Notes: generated by a model not told the origin, from the letters alone. 49,592 nucleotides of DNA from CAYQVO01 sp964421085 (GCA_964421085.1 CAYQVO010000030.1:1-49592), one strand, 5' to 3'. Counted from the stretch's first letter, positions 9,029 to 18,739 are shown. Made by a program: numbers and translations.

Positions 9029-9180
9029 GTCTCGTTACCTCGATTTCTGCTGAAGCTTACAACCAGTGATCCGGCTCCAGCTCCCTTTTGTTACTGTAAA
9101 ACTATATCAGCTCGCGCAGCCTTCAAAAAATGCGAAAAACCCGTATGTATGATATTTAGACGCACTTACGCGCGTTTCAG

Positions 9181-9540
9181 TCACTTCTTTTCAGCCGCTT
9201 TGAGCTCCTTCATCACAACGTTCTTTATCCCGATACTCTGTCCGGTTGAAATGCTGTCCGCAACTGCCTGATTTAACATGTCTCTGTACAGCGCCTCCTC
9301 GCGGGAACCGCTCAGAAGACCGTTATTTGGCACCGCTTTCCACATCTCATTCATCATCTGATGCAAAAGCAGTGCCTCGAACTGGGCCGCCGCCTTCTCT
9401 ATCTCAGCCTCGGAATGATTCTTCGTCCTGAGGGATATTTCAAGGGCCTTTGCCTTGTTTTCACGTCCAGCCTGCAGCGCGTAAGTCCCGCTGCTTCCCG
9501 GAGCACTCGCCGCAACCAGTCCTTTGCCCTCATCCGCCAT
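9181..9540 (-). CDS. flgJ: Rod-binding protein, FlgJ N-terminal domain only
   Basis: A 119-residue protein with the rod-binding signature around residues 45-100: a KAAAQFEALLLHQMMNEM helix, then LLSGSREEALYRDMLNQA and an SIGI turn. This domain caps or guides assembly of the flagellar rod in the periplasm. The C-terminal muramidase domain found in enterobacterial FlgJ is absent, as in many other phyla, so a separate peptidoglycan hydrolase should open the wall. The start at 9540 follows the flgI stop at 9551 by ten bases. Confidence 0.88.
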   Translation of the reverse strand: MADEGKGLVAASAPGSSGTYALQAGRENKAKALEISLRTKNHSEAEIEKAAAQFEALLLHQMMNEMWKAVPNNGLLSGSREEALYRDMLNQAVADSISTGQSIGIKNVVMKELKAAEKK

Positions 9541-9550
9541 ATGAATCCTC

Positions 9551-10642
9551 TTACATTATCTCCAGATCCGCATAAAGGGCCCCTGCCCGCTTCAGCACAG
9601 TGAAGATCGAAACCAGATCTCTCGGCGTCGCGCCGAGAGCATTAAGAGCCGAGACAAGGTCTCCGAGAGTAACTTCGCCGCCTACGACCTGCAGCGAACC
9701 GCCTTCCTCCCCCACCGTGAGGTCGGTGTTGTTGATAATCGCGGTCTCGCCCTGGGCAAACGGCATCGGCTGCGACACTTCCGTCTCCTGGCGAATCGCT
9801 ATATTCAGGTTTCCGTGAGCAAGCGCGACCTTGCCGACCCGGACATGCTCGCCCATGATGATAGTGCCGGTGCGTTCGTTTACGACCACCTTTGCCGGCG
9901 CGTCGATGTCTACATCCACGTTTTCAAGGAGCGCGACGAGAGCTATCGGATTCTTCGCATACTCGGCTTCGAGCGGCACCTCCACCGACGAGCCGTCGAC
10001 TGCTACCGCAAACGGCCGTCCGAGAGTGCTGTTAATCCTCGAAACCGCCCGGGTCATCGTCGTGAAGTCAGGTTCCCTGAGTACTATCCGGATTTTCTTC
10101 GACTGGAAGAGATCGAAAGGAATGGCGCGTTCCACTGTCGCGCCGAGAGCGATGACTCCGACAGTCGGATGGTTTTTCTGTGCTGTGTCGCCGCCGCCTT
10201 CAACCGCGAAGCCCCCGACGCTTACAGCACCCTGAGCGACTGCGTACACATTGCCGTCCGCTCCCTTGAGCGGAGTGAATATCAATGTGCCCCCCTGAAG
10301 GCTTTTTGCGTCGCCAAGGGAAGAAAGCGTCACGTCTATCTTTGTTCCGGCTTTCGCAAACGGCGGCAGTGAAGCTGTCACGGTGACGGCCGCGACGTTT
10401 TTTACGGTGATCTTGGTCGCAGGGACCCTTACGCCCATTTTTTCGAGCATGTTGGATATTCCCTTGATGGTGAACTCGACGCTCTTGCCGTCGCCTGTGC
10501 CGTTCAAGCCGACGACGAGTCCGTATCCCAGAAGCTGGTTTGGACGGACGCCTTCAACATCCGCTATGTCCTTCAGACGGGCCGCGTGTCCGTTTACGGC
10601 CAGACACAGCACCATCAATCCTGTCGCAATCAACCGTTTCAT
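9551..10642 (-). CDS. flgI: Flagellar P-ring protein FlgI
   Basis: FlgI forms the P ring, the periplasmic bushing around the rod at the peptidoglycan. The start at 10642 (MKRLIATGLMVLCL) is preferred because GAGGAG lies nine bases upstream and a signal peptide ending NGHAA follows; longer in-frame starts would bury it. The product is 363 residues, normal for the family. Typical segments are present: LKDIADVEGVRPNQLLGYGL near the mature N-terminus, GLNGTGD, SNMLEKMGV, SLGDAKSLQGG, and a C-terminal VVNERTGTIIMG. It follows flgH and precedes flgJ on the same strand. Confidence 0.95.
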   Translation of the reverse strand: MKRLIATGLMVLCLAVNGHAARLKDIADVEGVRPNQLLGYGLVVGLNGTGDGKSVEFTIKGISNMLEKMGVRVPATKITVKNVAAVTVTASLPPFAKAGTKIDVTLSSLGDAKSLQGGTLIFTPLKGADGNVYAVAQGAVSVGGFAVEGGGDTAQKNHPTVGVIALGATVERAIPFDLFQSKKIRIVLREPDFTTMTRAVSRINSTLGRPFAVAVDGSSVEVPLEAEYAKNPIALVALLENVDVDIDAPAKVVVNERTGTIIMGEHVRVGKVALAHGNLNIAIRQETEVSQPMPFAQGETAIINNTDLTVGEEGGSLQVVGGEVTLGDLVSALNALGATPRDLVSIFTVLKRAGALYADLEIM

Positions 10643-10686
10643 AGCATTGCTCCTCGCAGTCGCGCCTTTCATTTCAACCCACCGCA

Positions 10687-11647
10687 TCAGAACGGCCACC
10701 ACCGCTTCATCAAACGTCCCATCCATCCGCCGTGCTGCGCATCGCCGACCGTTCCGGTTCCATAGTAGTCGATTCGCATGTCGGCAACCTTTGAAGAATC
10801 CACCTGGTTGTTCGAGTCCACGTCCTCGGGACGCACAAGACCGGATATGACCATCGTCTCTTCCTCACTGTTGACAGAAATAATCTTCTCTCCTTCGATC
10901 CGGAGAATCTCGCCGGGCAGCACTTCGACAACCATCGCCGAGATCGTCGCAATCAGACTGCCTTCCCTGTTCGTATCTCCCTCGCCTTTGAAGTCGTTCT
11001 TCGTCGAAGCTTCAACCAGAGCGTCCGGATCCAGATTTGGATTGGCGTTCTTGAGCGTCTTCTCGATACCGAGCAGCGCGGAGATGGACGCAGCCACATC
11101 CGACTTCGACTTGACTTCGGTGTCCGCCGTCTTTTCACCCTTCGATTTTTCCTTGACCACAATCGTGATCAGGTCCATAGGACGCCATGCGCGGTTGTCC
11201 CTGAAAAGATCGTTCGTGCCTCTGCTCTCATGCCATAACGAGGCTGTTACACCCGGGTCGCCGAGCACGAGAGGGCCGTTATAGTCCCTCGTGAGACGGC
11301 TCCTGCTGTCCTGAACAGTATAAGAAGGATCATCATACATATTGGTGACGGTATCAGGACCGGCCGCCAGATCTGTCCCGAACTGCGCATCCGGCACTGT
11401 TTCTCCTCCTGCAAGACGAAGCTTTGCCCTTCTGTCGTTGATGACTTCCGCGGCAATCGGCGGATTTGCGCTGACTGTCGTCGCGCCCGCCACAAAGGGA
11501 ATTCTCGCGCGCGGGTCCTCTCCCTGAGCGGCTGCCTGTTCACGGATGCGCTTCGAAAACTCCACGGCGGGAATCACAGGGGTGACATTGCGCGGCGCCG
11601 CCGTGCACGAAACGGCAAGTACTGCCGTCGATATATAGGACAATGCA
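10687..11647 (-). CDS. flgH: Flagellar L-ring lipoprotein FlgH (5' end lost in gap)
   Basis: FlgH forms the L ring in the outer membrane. The visible frame begins just after the gap with ALSYISTAVLAVSC, a lipoprotein signal-peptide core and lipobox, so only a few residues and the start codon are missing. FlgH family features follow: SLWHESRGTNDLFRDNRAW, then DLITIVVKEKSKGEKTADT, TISAMVVEVLPGEILRIEGEK, and IISGLVRPEDVD-like text near the C-terminus (VISGLVRPEDVD). It has a longer than usual spacer between the lipobox and the first conserved block. The apparent flgA-flgH fusion frame is caused by the ten N at 11648-11657. Confidence 0.92.
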
Positions 11648-11657
11648 NNNNNNNNNN
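11648..11657. other. Assembly gap (10 N) between flgA and flgH
   Basis: Unknown bases. The gap hides the end of flgA and the start of flgH; an open frame running through it is fortuitous. Confidence 0.95.
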
Positions 11658-12597
11658 TCGACGACGCGTTTCTCACCCGGATATCCTGCCCCTTTCCGCC
11701 CGGATCAAGCGCGACTCCTGTCGCAGTGGCTTCGAGCGACTTGATCCTGTAACGGATCGTCACCGCATCGCCTGCCGATATTATTGTCGGCATCGAGAGC
11801 TTTGCCTGCTTGAAGAACCCGCCCTGGCCTACTTCAACTCCGGTCTCCTTCCCGATTACCTTCCTGTCGTCGACCACTACGTCGGACGGAAGCGCTTTGA
11901 GGTTCAGTCTGGCCATGCGCACATCTTCAGGGCCGACCACGCTTCCTTTATCAAGGTTGCGCGCCGCCACCGGAACTTCCCGCCAGTCTTCTATCGACGT
12001 GGTGACATTGAACCTTACTTCTTCGGCGTCGTTGACTTTGATTCGAAGATCGAAACCAAGCTGCGACGGATCGCGCGTGGTGAAGGGGACAGCTTCAATC
12101 GCGGCTTCCCCCGGCGAGATCTTCATGTCGCCCCGATATGAAATGTTCTTCACCGACGCTGTCGATCCAGCGTCTTTGAGGTAGTTTTCTATCGTCCTCT
12201 GAACCTCGTTCACAGTGAGCATTCGGGACGCCCGCTTCACGCTCACAACGCGCGGAAAGGAGTAACCTACTCTCTGAAGATTCACCCCTTCTTCCCTCAT
12301 CCGCTCGAGGATCTGGGACGCGCTCATCGTAGTCTCCTGACCGGGCCTCGGACTCTCGCAGATGTGAATCTTTTTCAGCCCGATGACCGTTTCATCGTCC
12401 GAAGCAGCGGCGCCCGTGACTTCAGCGACATCCCCAAGCTGAATTCGGGGAGTGGTGACTGTTATCTCTTTGCGGCCGCGCACAGTAATCCGTCTCGAGC
12501 CGGCCCCGCCGAGCGCTCCGGTCTCTATGGCAAAGCTTTGAGCTGCTGCTGTAAGTCCCGCCGTCAATCCGATGAGTAATAGTATTTTTCTATTCAT
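11658..12597 (-). CDS. flgA: P-ring assembly chaperone FlgA (3' end lost in gap)
   Basis: FlgA is the periplasmic chaperone for P-ring (FlgI) assembly. The start at 12597 follows an AGGA site and opens a signal peptide (MNRKILLLIGLTAGLTAAAQ). The C-terminal SAF/ChapFlgA part is clear: VPVAARNLDKGSVVGPEDV, then a VIGKETGVEV segment, GDAVTIRYRIKSLEATATG and GGKGQDIRVRNASS, which is followed in the family by a short end (about 10-15 residues) that falls in the gap. The N-terminal region is longer than in the enterobacterial protein. It lies six bases after flgG. Confidence 0.92.
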
Positions 12598-12602
12598 AGT
12601 TC

Positions 12603-13391
12603 CTACCGCTTCAAGCTGATAGCCTTGGACAGCATGTCGTCGGCCGTCTGAATGCTCTTCGAAGACGCTTCGTAAGCCCTCTGGGCGGTGATCATGTTCA
12701 CCACCTGCTCGACAACGCTTACGTTGCTGCTCTCGAGAAATCCCTGCGTAATCCTTCCAAATCCATTTTCCGAGAAAATTCCGGCGACAGGCGCGCCCGA
12801 CGACTCAGTCTCTTCGAACAGGTTATGTCCCATTGCGCGAAGACCGCCGTTATTGGGAAAGCGCACTGCCGTAAGCTGGCCGACTTCCTGCGCGGTGGTG
12901 GAACCCGGGACCTTGACGCTCACCATACCGTCCTGCGCGACGCTTATTGAAAGGGCCTCTGTCGGAACGGGAATGCCCGGAGCTACCGTATACCCGTCGG
13001 AAGTGACGATGTCCCCGTTCTCATTAAGCTGGAACGATCCGGCCCTGGTGTAAGCGGTTGTGCCGTCAGGCTTCGTAACTTCGAAAAACCCGTCGCCCTC
13101 GATCGCAAGATCCAGGGGGTTGTTGGTATTCTGGAGATCTCCCTGCGTGAATATGCGCTGGGTCGCAGACGGCTTCACGCCAAGACCGACCTGAACACCG
13201 CTCGGATTTTTCGTCGTCTGGGATGTCGGGGCGCCCGGCTCCACGAGGTACTGATAGACAAGATCCTGGAACTCGGCCCTTGTCTTTTTGAACCCTGTCG
13301 TGTTCACGTTCGCAAGATTATTGGCGATGGTGTCGACGTTCAGTTCCTGGGCCGACATGCCGGTTGCTGCTGAATATAAAGAGCGGATCAT
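12603..13391 (-). CDS. flgG: Distal rod protein FlgG
   Basis: A 262-residue distal rod subunit, normal length for FlgG. The N-terminus MIRSLYSAATGMSAQELNVD leads into the rod signature NNLANVNTTGFKK, a middle domain with GDGFFEV and YTRAGSFQLN, and the C-terminal coiled segment EQVVNMITAQRAYEASSKSI. These termini form the helical core of the rod. A strong AAGGAGG site precedes the ATG, suggesting high expression. It follows flgF by 18 bases. Confidence 0.96.
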   Translation of the reverse strand: MIRSLYSAATGMSAQELNVDTIANNLANVNTTGFKKTRAEFQDLVYQYLVEPGAPTSQTTKNPSGVQVGLGVKPSATQRIFTQGDLQNTNNPLDLAIEGDGFFEVTKPDGTTAYTRAGSFQLNENGDIVTSDGYTVAPGIPVPTEALSISVAQDGMVSVKVPGSTTAQEVGQLTAVRFPNNGGLRAMGHNLFEETESSGAPVAGIFSENGFGRITQGFLESSNVSVVEQVVNMITAQRAYEASSKSIQTADDMLSKAISLKR

Positions 13392-13409
13392 TGCGTCCTC
13401 CTTTGCGAA

Positions 13410-14174
13410 TTATCTCCTGCTGCCATAGCGGCTGATTGCCTGTGTGTTCATTTCGTCGATTGCCTGCGCCGTCTTCGTGTACAGATCGAAGGCGCGGTTC
13501 ACTGTGATTAGGTCGACAACGCTCGCTACGGCTGTCACATTTGCGAGTTCCACAGCCCCCGGGATTATCTCCGCCTCGACCTGCTGCGGCTGCTGTGCGC
13601 CGGCAGCGGGTTTGAAGCGCGCGTTGCCGACAGGAATAAGGGCGGTTGCGGGATCTTCGAACCTTGCCACCTGAAGACGCCCGATAGAGTTCTTTCCGGA
13701 TGAGACGGAACCATCGGGATTTATGCGGACCTCGGCGCCCGTGGCTGAAATCTCTCCGCCATCTCCCTGCACAGTCATTCCATCGGGAGTGGAAAGCTTT
13801 CCATCCGCGTCAAGTGTGAAATTCCCCGCGCGTGTGTACTGAATGCCTTCGGGGGTCTGCACCACGAAAAAGTCGTGCTCATTTTGAAGAGCGGCATCGA
13901 GAGGGTTCTGTGTCTCCTCAATCTGACCCCGGGAAAAGTCTGTTACTTCGCGGAAGTTGACGGTTCCCGGTGTTCTTTCGTGATCTCCCCGGACGAAAGG
14001 GTCCACGCTCTGGTAATATTTCGCGAAGGTATCGGCAAAGGGCTGCGTTTCCTCCACGAGAATCTGCTTCTTGAACCCCGGTGTGTTCACATTCGCGAGG
14101 TTATTGCTGACTATGTCGAGTTTCCTCAACTGAGCCAGACCTGCTGATGCTCCTGCGTATGTACCTCTGTCCAT
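13410..14174 (-). CDS. flgF: Proximal rod protein FlgF (FlgG-like basal-body rod protein)
   Basis: A 254-residue rod protein paralogous to the FlgG next door. It begins MDRGTYAGASAGLAQLRKLD and has the rod signature NNLANVNTPGFKKQ, a central YTRAGNFTLDADG block and a C-terminal VASVVDLITVNRAFDLYTK helix. The N-terminus and its position before flgG support FlgF rather than a second FlgG. AAGGAG precedes the ATG. Together with FlgG it builds the rod through the P and L rings encoded downstream. Confidence 0.9.
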   Translation of the reverse strand: MDRGTYAGASAGLAQLRKLDIVSNNLANVNTPGFKKQILVEETQPFADTFAKYYQSVDPFVRGDHERTPGTVNFREVTDFSRGQIEETQNPLDAALQNEHDFFVVQTPEGIQYTRAGNFTLDADGKLSTPDGMTVQGDGGEISATGAEVRINPDGSVSSGKNSIGRLQVARFEDPATALIPVGNARFKPAAGAQQPQQVEAEIIPGAVELANVTAVASVVDLITVNRAFDLYTKTAQAIDEMNTQAISRYGSRR

Positions 14175-14194
14175 ATCTGCTCCTTCTCTTTTCC

Positions 14195-15187
14195 TTATAT
14201 GGAATCAACCGGCCGCTTTCCGCTTCTCAATGCGCCGAGTCCCTGAGGCGACTGCGGCTCTTTTTCCTGCTCATCGAACCCATACACCCGCTCACGCTCC
14301 ACCATGTCGGAAAGCGCCTGCACTTTCCTCGGCGGCAGCTTTGTCTGCGCTATAACCGCGTCCACATCGTGGCCTGCCCGAAGAAGGTTTTCCGCGAGCT
14401 GATATATGTTCTCCATCTGCTCCACGACTTTGGCGCCTCCGCCATGTCCGTGACGGTTAGCGGTAAGAGCTGCTGCAAGTTTGCTGCGGAGAGATTCCTG
14501 TGATGCTGCCGGGGCCATGTCCTGCGGCGGAGCGGAGACTTCCTTTTCAATCGCACTTCTCAGGGCCGATGCGGTGCGGGAGACTGCGCCTTCAGATGCC
14601 GAAGCCGCCTGATCCAGCCACTCGGTGTATGCATCCTGCTCCGGCGGCCGGGCAGCTGCCGCCGGCTTCTGAGCGGCGGAATAAGCCCTTTGAGCCGGCG
14701 CCTGCATGATGGGCTGCTGCATTCTTTGTTCAGTCCGGGTTTCAATAACCCGGCGTTGAGCATGCACCTGTTGAGGGCGCTCCTCGATGACACTCGACTC
14801 TGAAAGCTGCATTGCTTCCGGAATTGAAGTTGTCTCGCGCGCGTTTCTCAGCTGACTAATCACCCCTTTGGTGCGCCCGAGGAGCTGGTCGATGGCGGAA
14901 CATTTTTCATCTGCCAGCGCCGTGACCGATTTAATCCGGCCCTCGGCTTCTTCGATGCTCGAAAGCGCCTTCTCCAGCGCCATCTGCCGTCGGTAAAGGG
15001 CGTCGTTGAGCTCGTTGCCCGCTTCTCTTGCGTCATTTATCAGGCGCCTGAGTGTCGACTCCAGCTCCATTGTTTTCCGCGAATGGGACATAAGGTACCC
15101 CGTCCGGAAAAAACGGAACGCCAGAAAGAGGAGCGACAGGCAAAGGGCGATGTCGACTGCAAGTTTCCAAACCTCGTGTGTAGCCAT
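14195..15187 (-). CDS. Membrane-anchored flagellar-operon protein, DUF2802/DUF6115-like
   Basis: First gene of the flagellar operon. The 330-residue protein has one N-terminal transmembrane helix (about residues 8-28), a long coiled coil (about 40-110), a Gln/Ala/Pro-rich linker (about 130-200) and a C-terminal helical block near 265-305 with NIYQLAENLLRAGHDVDAVI and PPRKVQALSDMVER. That last block is the pattern of DUF2802/DUF6115 proteins found in flagellar loci of several phyla, where a DNA-binding-like helix-turn-helix follows a membrane anchor. Function is unestablished. AGAGG precedes the ATG. Family placement is my reading and not certain. Confidence 0.65.
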   Translation of the reverse strand: MATHEVWKLAVDIALCLSLLFLAFRFFRTGYLMSHSRKTMELESTLRRLINDAREAGNELNDALYRRQMALEKALSSIEEAEGRIKSVTALADEKCSAIDQLLGRTKGVISQLRNARETTSIPEAMQLSESSVIEERPQQVHAQRRVIETRTEQRMQQPIMQAPAQRAYSAAQKPAAAARPPEQDAYTEWLDQAASASEGAVSRTASALRSAIEKEVSAPPQDMAPAASQESLRSKLAAALTANRHGHGGGAKVVEQMENIYQLAENLLRAGHDVDAVIAQTKLPPRKVQALSDMVERERVYGFDEQEKEPQSPQGLGALRSGKRPVDSI

Positions 15188-15423
15188 AAAACCTCTGCGG
15201 GTAAAGTCAGACCGTCAAAAACCCGAGCATGCTGGACTCGCCTCGTGTCACCGATTTGTCGTCTTCAGCCAACCCCTGTGTTCAACCTCCTGATCTGACA
15301 AGTAAAATGTTGTAAAAGCTAAACCACGGAAGATTCCGAGTCTCTACATTGCAAGTGCCTTGCCCACTTTCGGCCTCAATGAGACTGCCGCCCTTTCTCC
15401 TCTTTCACTACAACAGGTTTTAA

Positions 15424-16029
15424 ATGAAACTTGGCATATCCGGGATTGAATTTATCGAGGGAGATGCTGTGAGCCACTATCCAGGGTTTGAAGAACTGGT
15501 GACCAGTCCGAGGGATCCGGACCGGATCCTCGTGTTTACTCCGGCCTACCGTTCATTTCTTTCCATGATGATCCTGTGGATCTTTACGGTTGTGGTGGTC
15601 CTCGCTCTGAATGTCTGGAGCTACCAGTGGACCGCCGCATATCCACGAAGCCTGATAAGTGACCTGCCCATGCGGTGGCTTGCTGTCGTGCCGATGGCCA
15701 TTCTGCTCGAAATTCTCCGCAGAAAGTACAATCAGGTTTACATCTTCGGCATCGACAAGGCCACGCAGATCGTCGGCAGACTGTGGTTCACATACAACGA
15801 AACTGTCATTGAATATGGCGATGTGCGCTCGATAAATGTTGTGCAGAGCTTCTGGGGCCGCATTTTCGACTTCGGCCGTGTCGACATCAGCACGGCGGCG
15901 CAGGAGGATTCGGAACTCCAGCTTGACGGCGTCATAGCGCCCGAAGAACTTGCCGCTCTTGTGGATCACCTCAGGACGTACAGCCGGGAACTTGACAGCC
16001 ATACCGAACGGGCAAGGACGAACGATTGA
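15424..16029 (+). CDS. Membrane protein with a bacterial PH-like domain
   Basis: A 201-residue protein with two transmembrane segments (about residues 45-65 and 80-97) followed by a beta-rich domain. The order, a two-helix hairpin then a strand pattern with YIFGIDKATQIV and IEYGDVRSINVVQSFWGRIF, is typical of bPH2/DUF304 proteins: the phrase of a fast-and-slow strand with a downstream Gly-rich turn recurs in that family. Such proteins sit in the inner membrane; their ligand is unknown. The ribosome site is weak (AGG). It is divergent from the flagellar operon with 236 bases between. Confidence 0.6.
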   Translation: MKLGISGIEFIEGDAVSHYPGFEELVTSPRDPDRILVFTPAYRSFLSMMILWIFTVVVVLALNVWSYQWTAAYPRSLISDLPMRWLAVVPMAILLEILRRKYNQVYIFGIDKATQIVGRLWFTYNETVIEYGDVRSINVVQSFWGRIFDFGRVDISTAAQEDSELQLDGVIAPEELAALVDHLRTYSRELDSHTERARTND

Positions 16030-16136
16030 TATTCCCCCCGGCCGCGCGACAACAAGGCGGGCCGCACGGATACCGGGCGGAGCAAATCCGCGCACTTATC
16101 CTCCAGTACTGTGATAATTTCTCAGCAGACAGCTGT

Positions 16137-16163
16137 TAAGAAAAGTTCCTACCCTGCCGATAC
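16137..16163 (+). promoter_or_regulatory. Sigma-28 (FliA)-type promoter candidate
   Basis: TAAG at 16137-16140, a 15-base spacer and GCCGATAC at 16156-16163 match the FliA consensus TAAA-N15-GCCGATAA at ten of twelve positions. The response regulator starts 75 bases downstream at 16239. The window also encodes the anti-sigma-28 factor FlgM. Confidence 0.55.
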
Positions 16164-16238
16164 TATTCTCTGAGGGAAGCTCACGAGTTTTCCATACCGG
16201 CCTTCAGCGGCAATAAACATCTTCATGGGGTTGGAGCT

Positions 16239-16880
16239 ATGATTAAGCTACTTGTTGCAGACGATCACGTTGTGGTCAGAGAAGCCATCTGCGAACTTTT
16301 ACACAGCAAAGGCAACTTCGAAATACTCGGCCAGGCCGCTGATGGAAAAGAGCTGCTCGAAATGCTCATGCACTGCCATCCCGATCTTGTCATCCTGGAT
16401 GTGCAGATGCCGAATGTCGACGGCATCGCAGCACTCGAAGAAATGCGGAAATCGCACAACACCGCGCCTGTCCTTGTCATCTCCGGCGAAGAAAACCGGG
16501 AGAACATCAGGACCGCGCTCCGCGCAGGGGCAAACGGTTTCATCACCAAGAACGCACGGCCTGAGGAGCTTGTGTTCGCGATTGAGTCGATTCTCGGCGG
16601 ACATTCCTACGTCAGCCCTTCGATAGCTCTTTCTCTTATTTCTGAGGACTCCCCGCAGACGGGGCCCCGGAAAGGACTCGAAGATGTTCTCACAAAGCGC
16701 GAGATCGAAATTCTTACTCACCTCGCGGATGGAAAAACCAACAGGGAGATCGGCAAGATGCTGCACATAAGCATCCGCACTGTCGATACTCACAGAAGCA
16801 ACATTTTGAAGAAGCTGAAAGTGAAAACCAATGCGCAGCTTACGAAAATTGCGCTCGGATGCGGGTTGATAAGCGTGTAG
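16239..16880 (+). CDS. NarL/FixJ-family response regulator
   Basis: A 213-residue regulator. The receiver domain (residues 1-120) has the acidic pair DD at 8-9, the phospho-acceptor Asp54 in VILDVQMPN, Ser in VISGEE and Lys in FITKNARP. The LuxR-type helix-turn-helix lies near 150-210 (LTKREIEILTHLADGKTNRE and SIRTVDTHRSNI). Phosphorylation should promote dimerisation and DNA binding. GGAG precedes the ATG. No histidine kinase is adjacent, so it is an orphan. The sigma-28-like promoter upstream would tie it to the motility regulon. Confidence 0.92.
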   Translation: MIKLLVADDHVVVREAICELLHSKGNFEILGQAADGKELLEMLMHCHPDLVILDVQMPNVDGIAALEEMRKSHNTAPVLVISGEENRENIRTALRAGANGFITKNARPEELVFAIESILGGHSYVSPSIALSLISEDSPQTGPRKGLEDVLTKREIEILTHLADGKTNREIGKMLHISIRTVDTHRSNILKKLKVKTNAQLTKIALGCGLISV

Positions 16881-16989
16881 CCTCAATCAGGTCCAGCTTC
16901 GGCCTTTTCTCAGCTCTGAAAGTCCTTTTCAAACCTGCAATTCCGCCATGGATTGACGTTTACACGCACTAAAGGTTATTTTATCAGGC

Positions 16990-17625
16990 ATGACTGATGT
17001 TAAGGACTCGATGCCGAACGAGGCCGCTGCTCCGCGGAGAGATTTTGCTTCCTTCTCCCCGAGGGAACGCATACTGGCTGCCGCACTCAAGCTTTTCGTC
17101 GAGCAGGGATACTTCAATACGAACATCCCTGACCTTAGCAGAGAGAGCAAATGCAGTGTGGGTTCGATCTATCACACTTTCAAAAACAAAGAAGAGATCG
17201 CCCGCGAACTTTACAAGGAGGCGATGGTCTCGTTCCGCAACGCGCTCCAGGAAGCAATCCCCGAAGACGCTGAGATAGTGACTGTAATAAAAAAGACAGT
17301 CAAATCGTTCCTGAAGTTTTCCGAAGTCAACCATCAGCTCTCACGATACATATGGCTGTGCCGTCATAACGAGTTCATGTCGGGCCTGATTAAGCATCCT
17401 ACCGTAGTGGGCTTTGACCGCCTCGGAAGGAAACTCACCAGGAACATCAAGCGCGGGATTCGAAACGGCACATTGAGGCCTCTGAATGCTCATATAATAT
17501 GGAGCATCCTCTTCGGGATCCCGGTTGGATATGTCCGCGAATGGCTTGATGGGTACAACCTCGAAGCGCCGAGTGAAGTTGCGGAGGACATCGCTGAAAG
17601 CTGCTGGCGGGCGCTCAAGTCTTGA
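16990..17625 (+). CDS. TetR/AcrR-family transcriptional regulator
   Basis: A 211-residue regulator. The N-terminal helix-turn-helix (about residues 22-68) shows the family pattern: RERILAAALKLFVEQGYFNT, then IPDLSRESKCSVGSIYHTFK and a KEEIARELY helix. The C-terminal ligand domain is helical, with LSRYIWLCRHNEFMSGL and a final GIPVGYVREWLDGY segment. The effector is unknown. The neighbouring serine hydrolase starts 28 bases downstream on the same strand, so the regulator may control it or be co-transcribed with it. Confidence 0.9.
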   Translation: MTDVKDSMPNEAAAPRRDFASFSPRERILAAALKLFVEQGYFNTNIPDLSRESKCSVGSIYHTFKNKEEIARELYKEAMVSFRNALQEAIPEDAEIVTVIKKTVKSFLKFSEVNHQLSRYIWLCRHNEFMSGLIKHPTVVGFDRLGRKLTRNIKRGIRNGTLRPLNAHIIWSILFGIPVGYVREWLDGYNLEAPSEVAEDIAESCWRALKS

Positions 17626-17653
17626 AATTTTCGATACTGGTGCGGAAAGAAAA

Positions 17654-18733
17654 GTGAGGGCTGTAATTCCGGCGCTGATAGCCGTTATGACCGCGGTAGT
17701 ACCGGCCTGGTCACAGCACTTGATGTCTCCTTCCAGACTTGCATCGGCAGCCGAATATTCAGCCGCCCGGGATGGCTGCAGCCTGATAGTGTTTCAGAGG
17801 GGGAAACTCGTCCTCGAAGAGTATTCAAACGGATCATCGACAGATACTCCTCATCGTATTGCGAGCATCACAAAGAATCTGTGGGGTCTTCTTGCGCTCG
17901 CGGCAGTCCATGACAGAATTCTCGATCTCGACGAAAAGGTGAGCGATACAGTCAGGGAATGGCGAACCACCGGGGGGAAGAACGCCATAACGGTGCGCGA
18001 TCTTCTGAGCATGGTATCGGGGCTCGATCCCGGGTTCAAAGAACTGTATTTCAGAAAACCCGTCGCCGCGCCCCGCACGGCAATCATGCTTCCCATGCGC
18101 GACGCGCCTCCTGGAAGCGCCTTCCAGTACGGTCCGGCGAATATGGAAGCCTTCGGCGAGTTGTTGAAGCGCAAACTGAAGCCTCGGGGCATATCTCCGC
18201 TGGAATATCTGGAGAAGCGGATTCTTGCCCCGGTCGGTATTTCGTATGACGACTGGAAAACTGACAGATCAGGAAACCCCGCGATGTCAGGCGGCGCTAA
18301 AATGCGGGCAAGAGACCTGCTGCGTCTCGGCATGTTCATTCTTCAGCACGGAAAATGGGAGGAGTCCCAGTTGATAGGCTCACCCCTCTTTGCCTCCATC
18401 CGCGGCACATATGCAAACCCGATGTACGGCCTTACTTTCTGGCTCAACAAAGAGGCCGGATTCAGCCGTGCCCGCGAACTCGACATCGAGGAGATCCTCG
18501 AGGCAAAAGAACGCTTCGAAGACTGGCAGGGTGGATGCATTTCGAAATCCGCGCCGGCGGATATGATTACCATGCTGGGTTCAGGCAACCAGCGTGTTTA
18601 TGTGGTGCCATCGCTCGGTCTTGTGATTGTACGCCAGGGCAACGGAAGAACGTTCCTGGACCGCGAGTTTTGGCGGCTGCTTGGTGACAGTTACGATATT
18701 CCCCGCTTTCTGCGGGAAAACCCGGGAATATAG
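17654..18733 (+). CDS. Exported serine hydrolase of the beta-lactamase family
   Basis: The GTG at 17654 is preferred over an upstream ATG inside the TetR gene because it opens a clean signal peptide (MRAVIPALIAVMTAVVPAWS) and follows a purine-rich GGAAAGA site. The mature protein of about 340 residues has SITK near residues 71-74 as the catalytic SxxK, a YGPAN box near 156 in the YxN position, and a C-terminal VIVRQGNGR segment where HxG-type motifs lie. It differs clearly from the lipoprotein hydrolase at 5568-6788, so it is not a recent copy. Substrate unknown; likely periplasmic. Confidence 0.82.
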   Translation: MRAVIPALIAVMTAVVPAWSQHLMSPSRLASAAEYSAARDGCSLIVFQRGKLVLEEYSNGSSTDTPHRIASITKNLWGLLALAAVHDRILDLDEKVSDTVREWRTTGGKNAITVRDLLSMVSGLDPGFKELYFRKPVAAPRTAIMLPMRDAPPGSAFQYGPANMEAFGELLKRKLKPRGISPLEYLEKRILAPVGISYDDWKTDRSGNPAMSGGAKMRARDLLRLGMFILQHGKWEESQLIGSPLFASIRGTYANPMYGLTFWLNKEAGFSRARELDIEEILEAKERFEDWQGGCISKSAPADMITMLGSGNQRVYVVPSLGLVIVRQGNGRTFLDREFWRLLGDSYDIPRFLRENPGI

Positions 18734-18739
18734 CGACGT

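Noticed and set aside
9029..9180. Sigma-28 promoter before flgM
   Set aside because: The best minus-strand match (TAAC, 14 bases, GCCGGATC) has the wrong spacing and an extra G; too weak to annotate.
10687..12597. FlgA-FlgH fusion protein
   Set aside because: The continuous frame exists only because ten N happen to keep phase; a lipoprotein signal core starts right after the gap, so two genes are hidden there.
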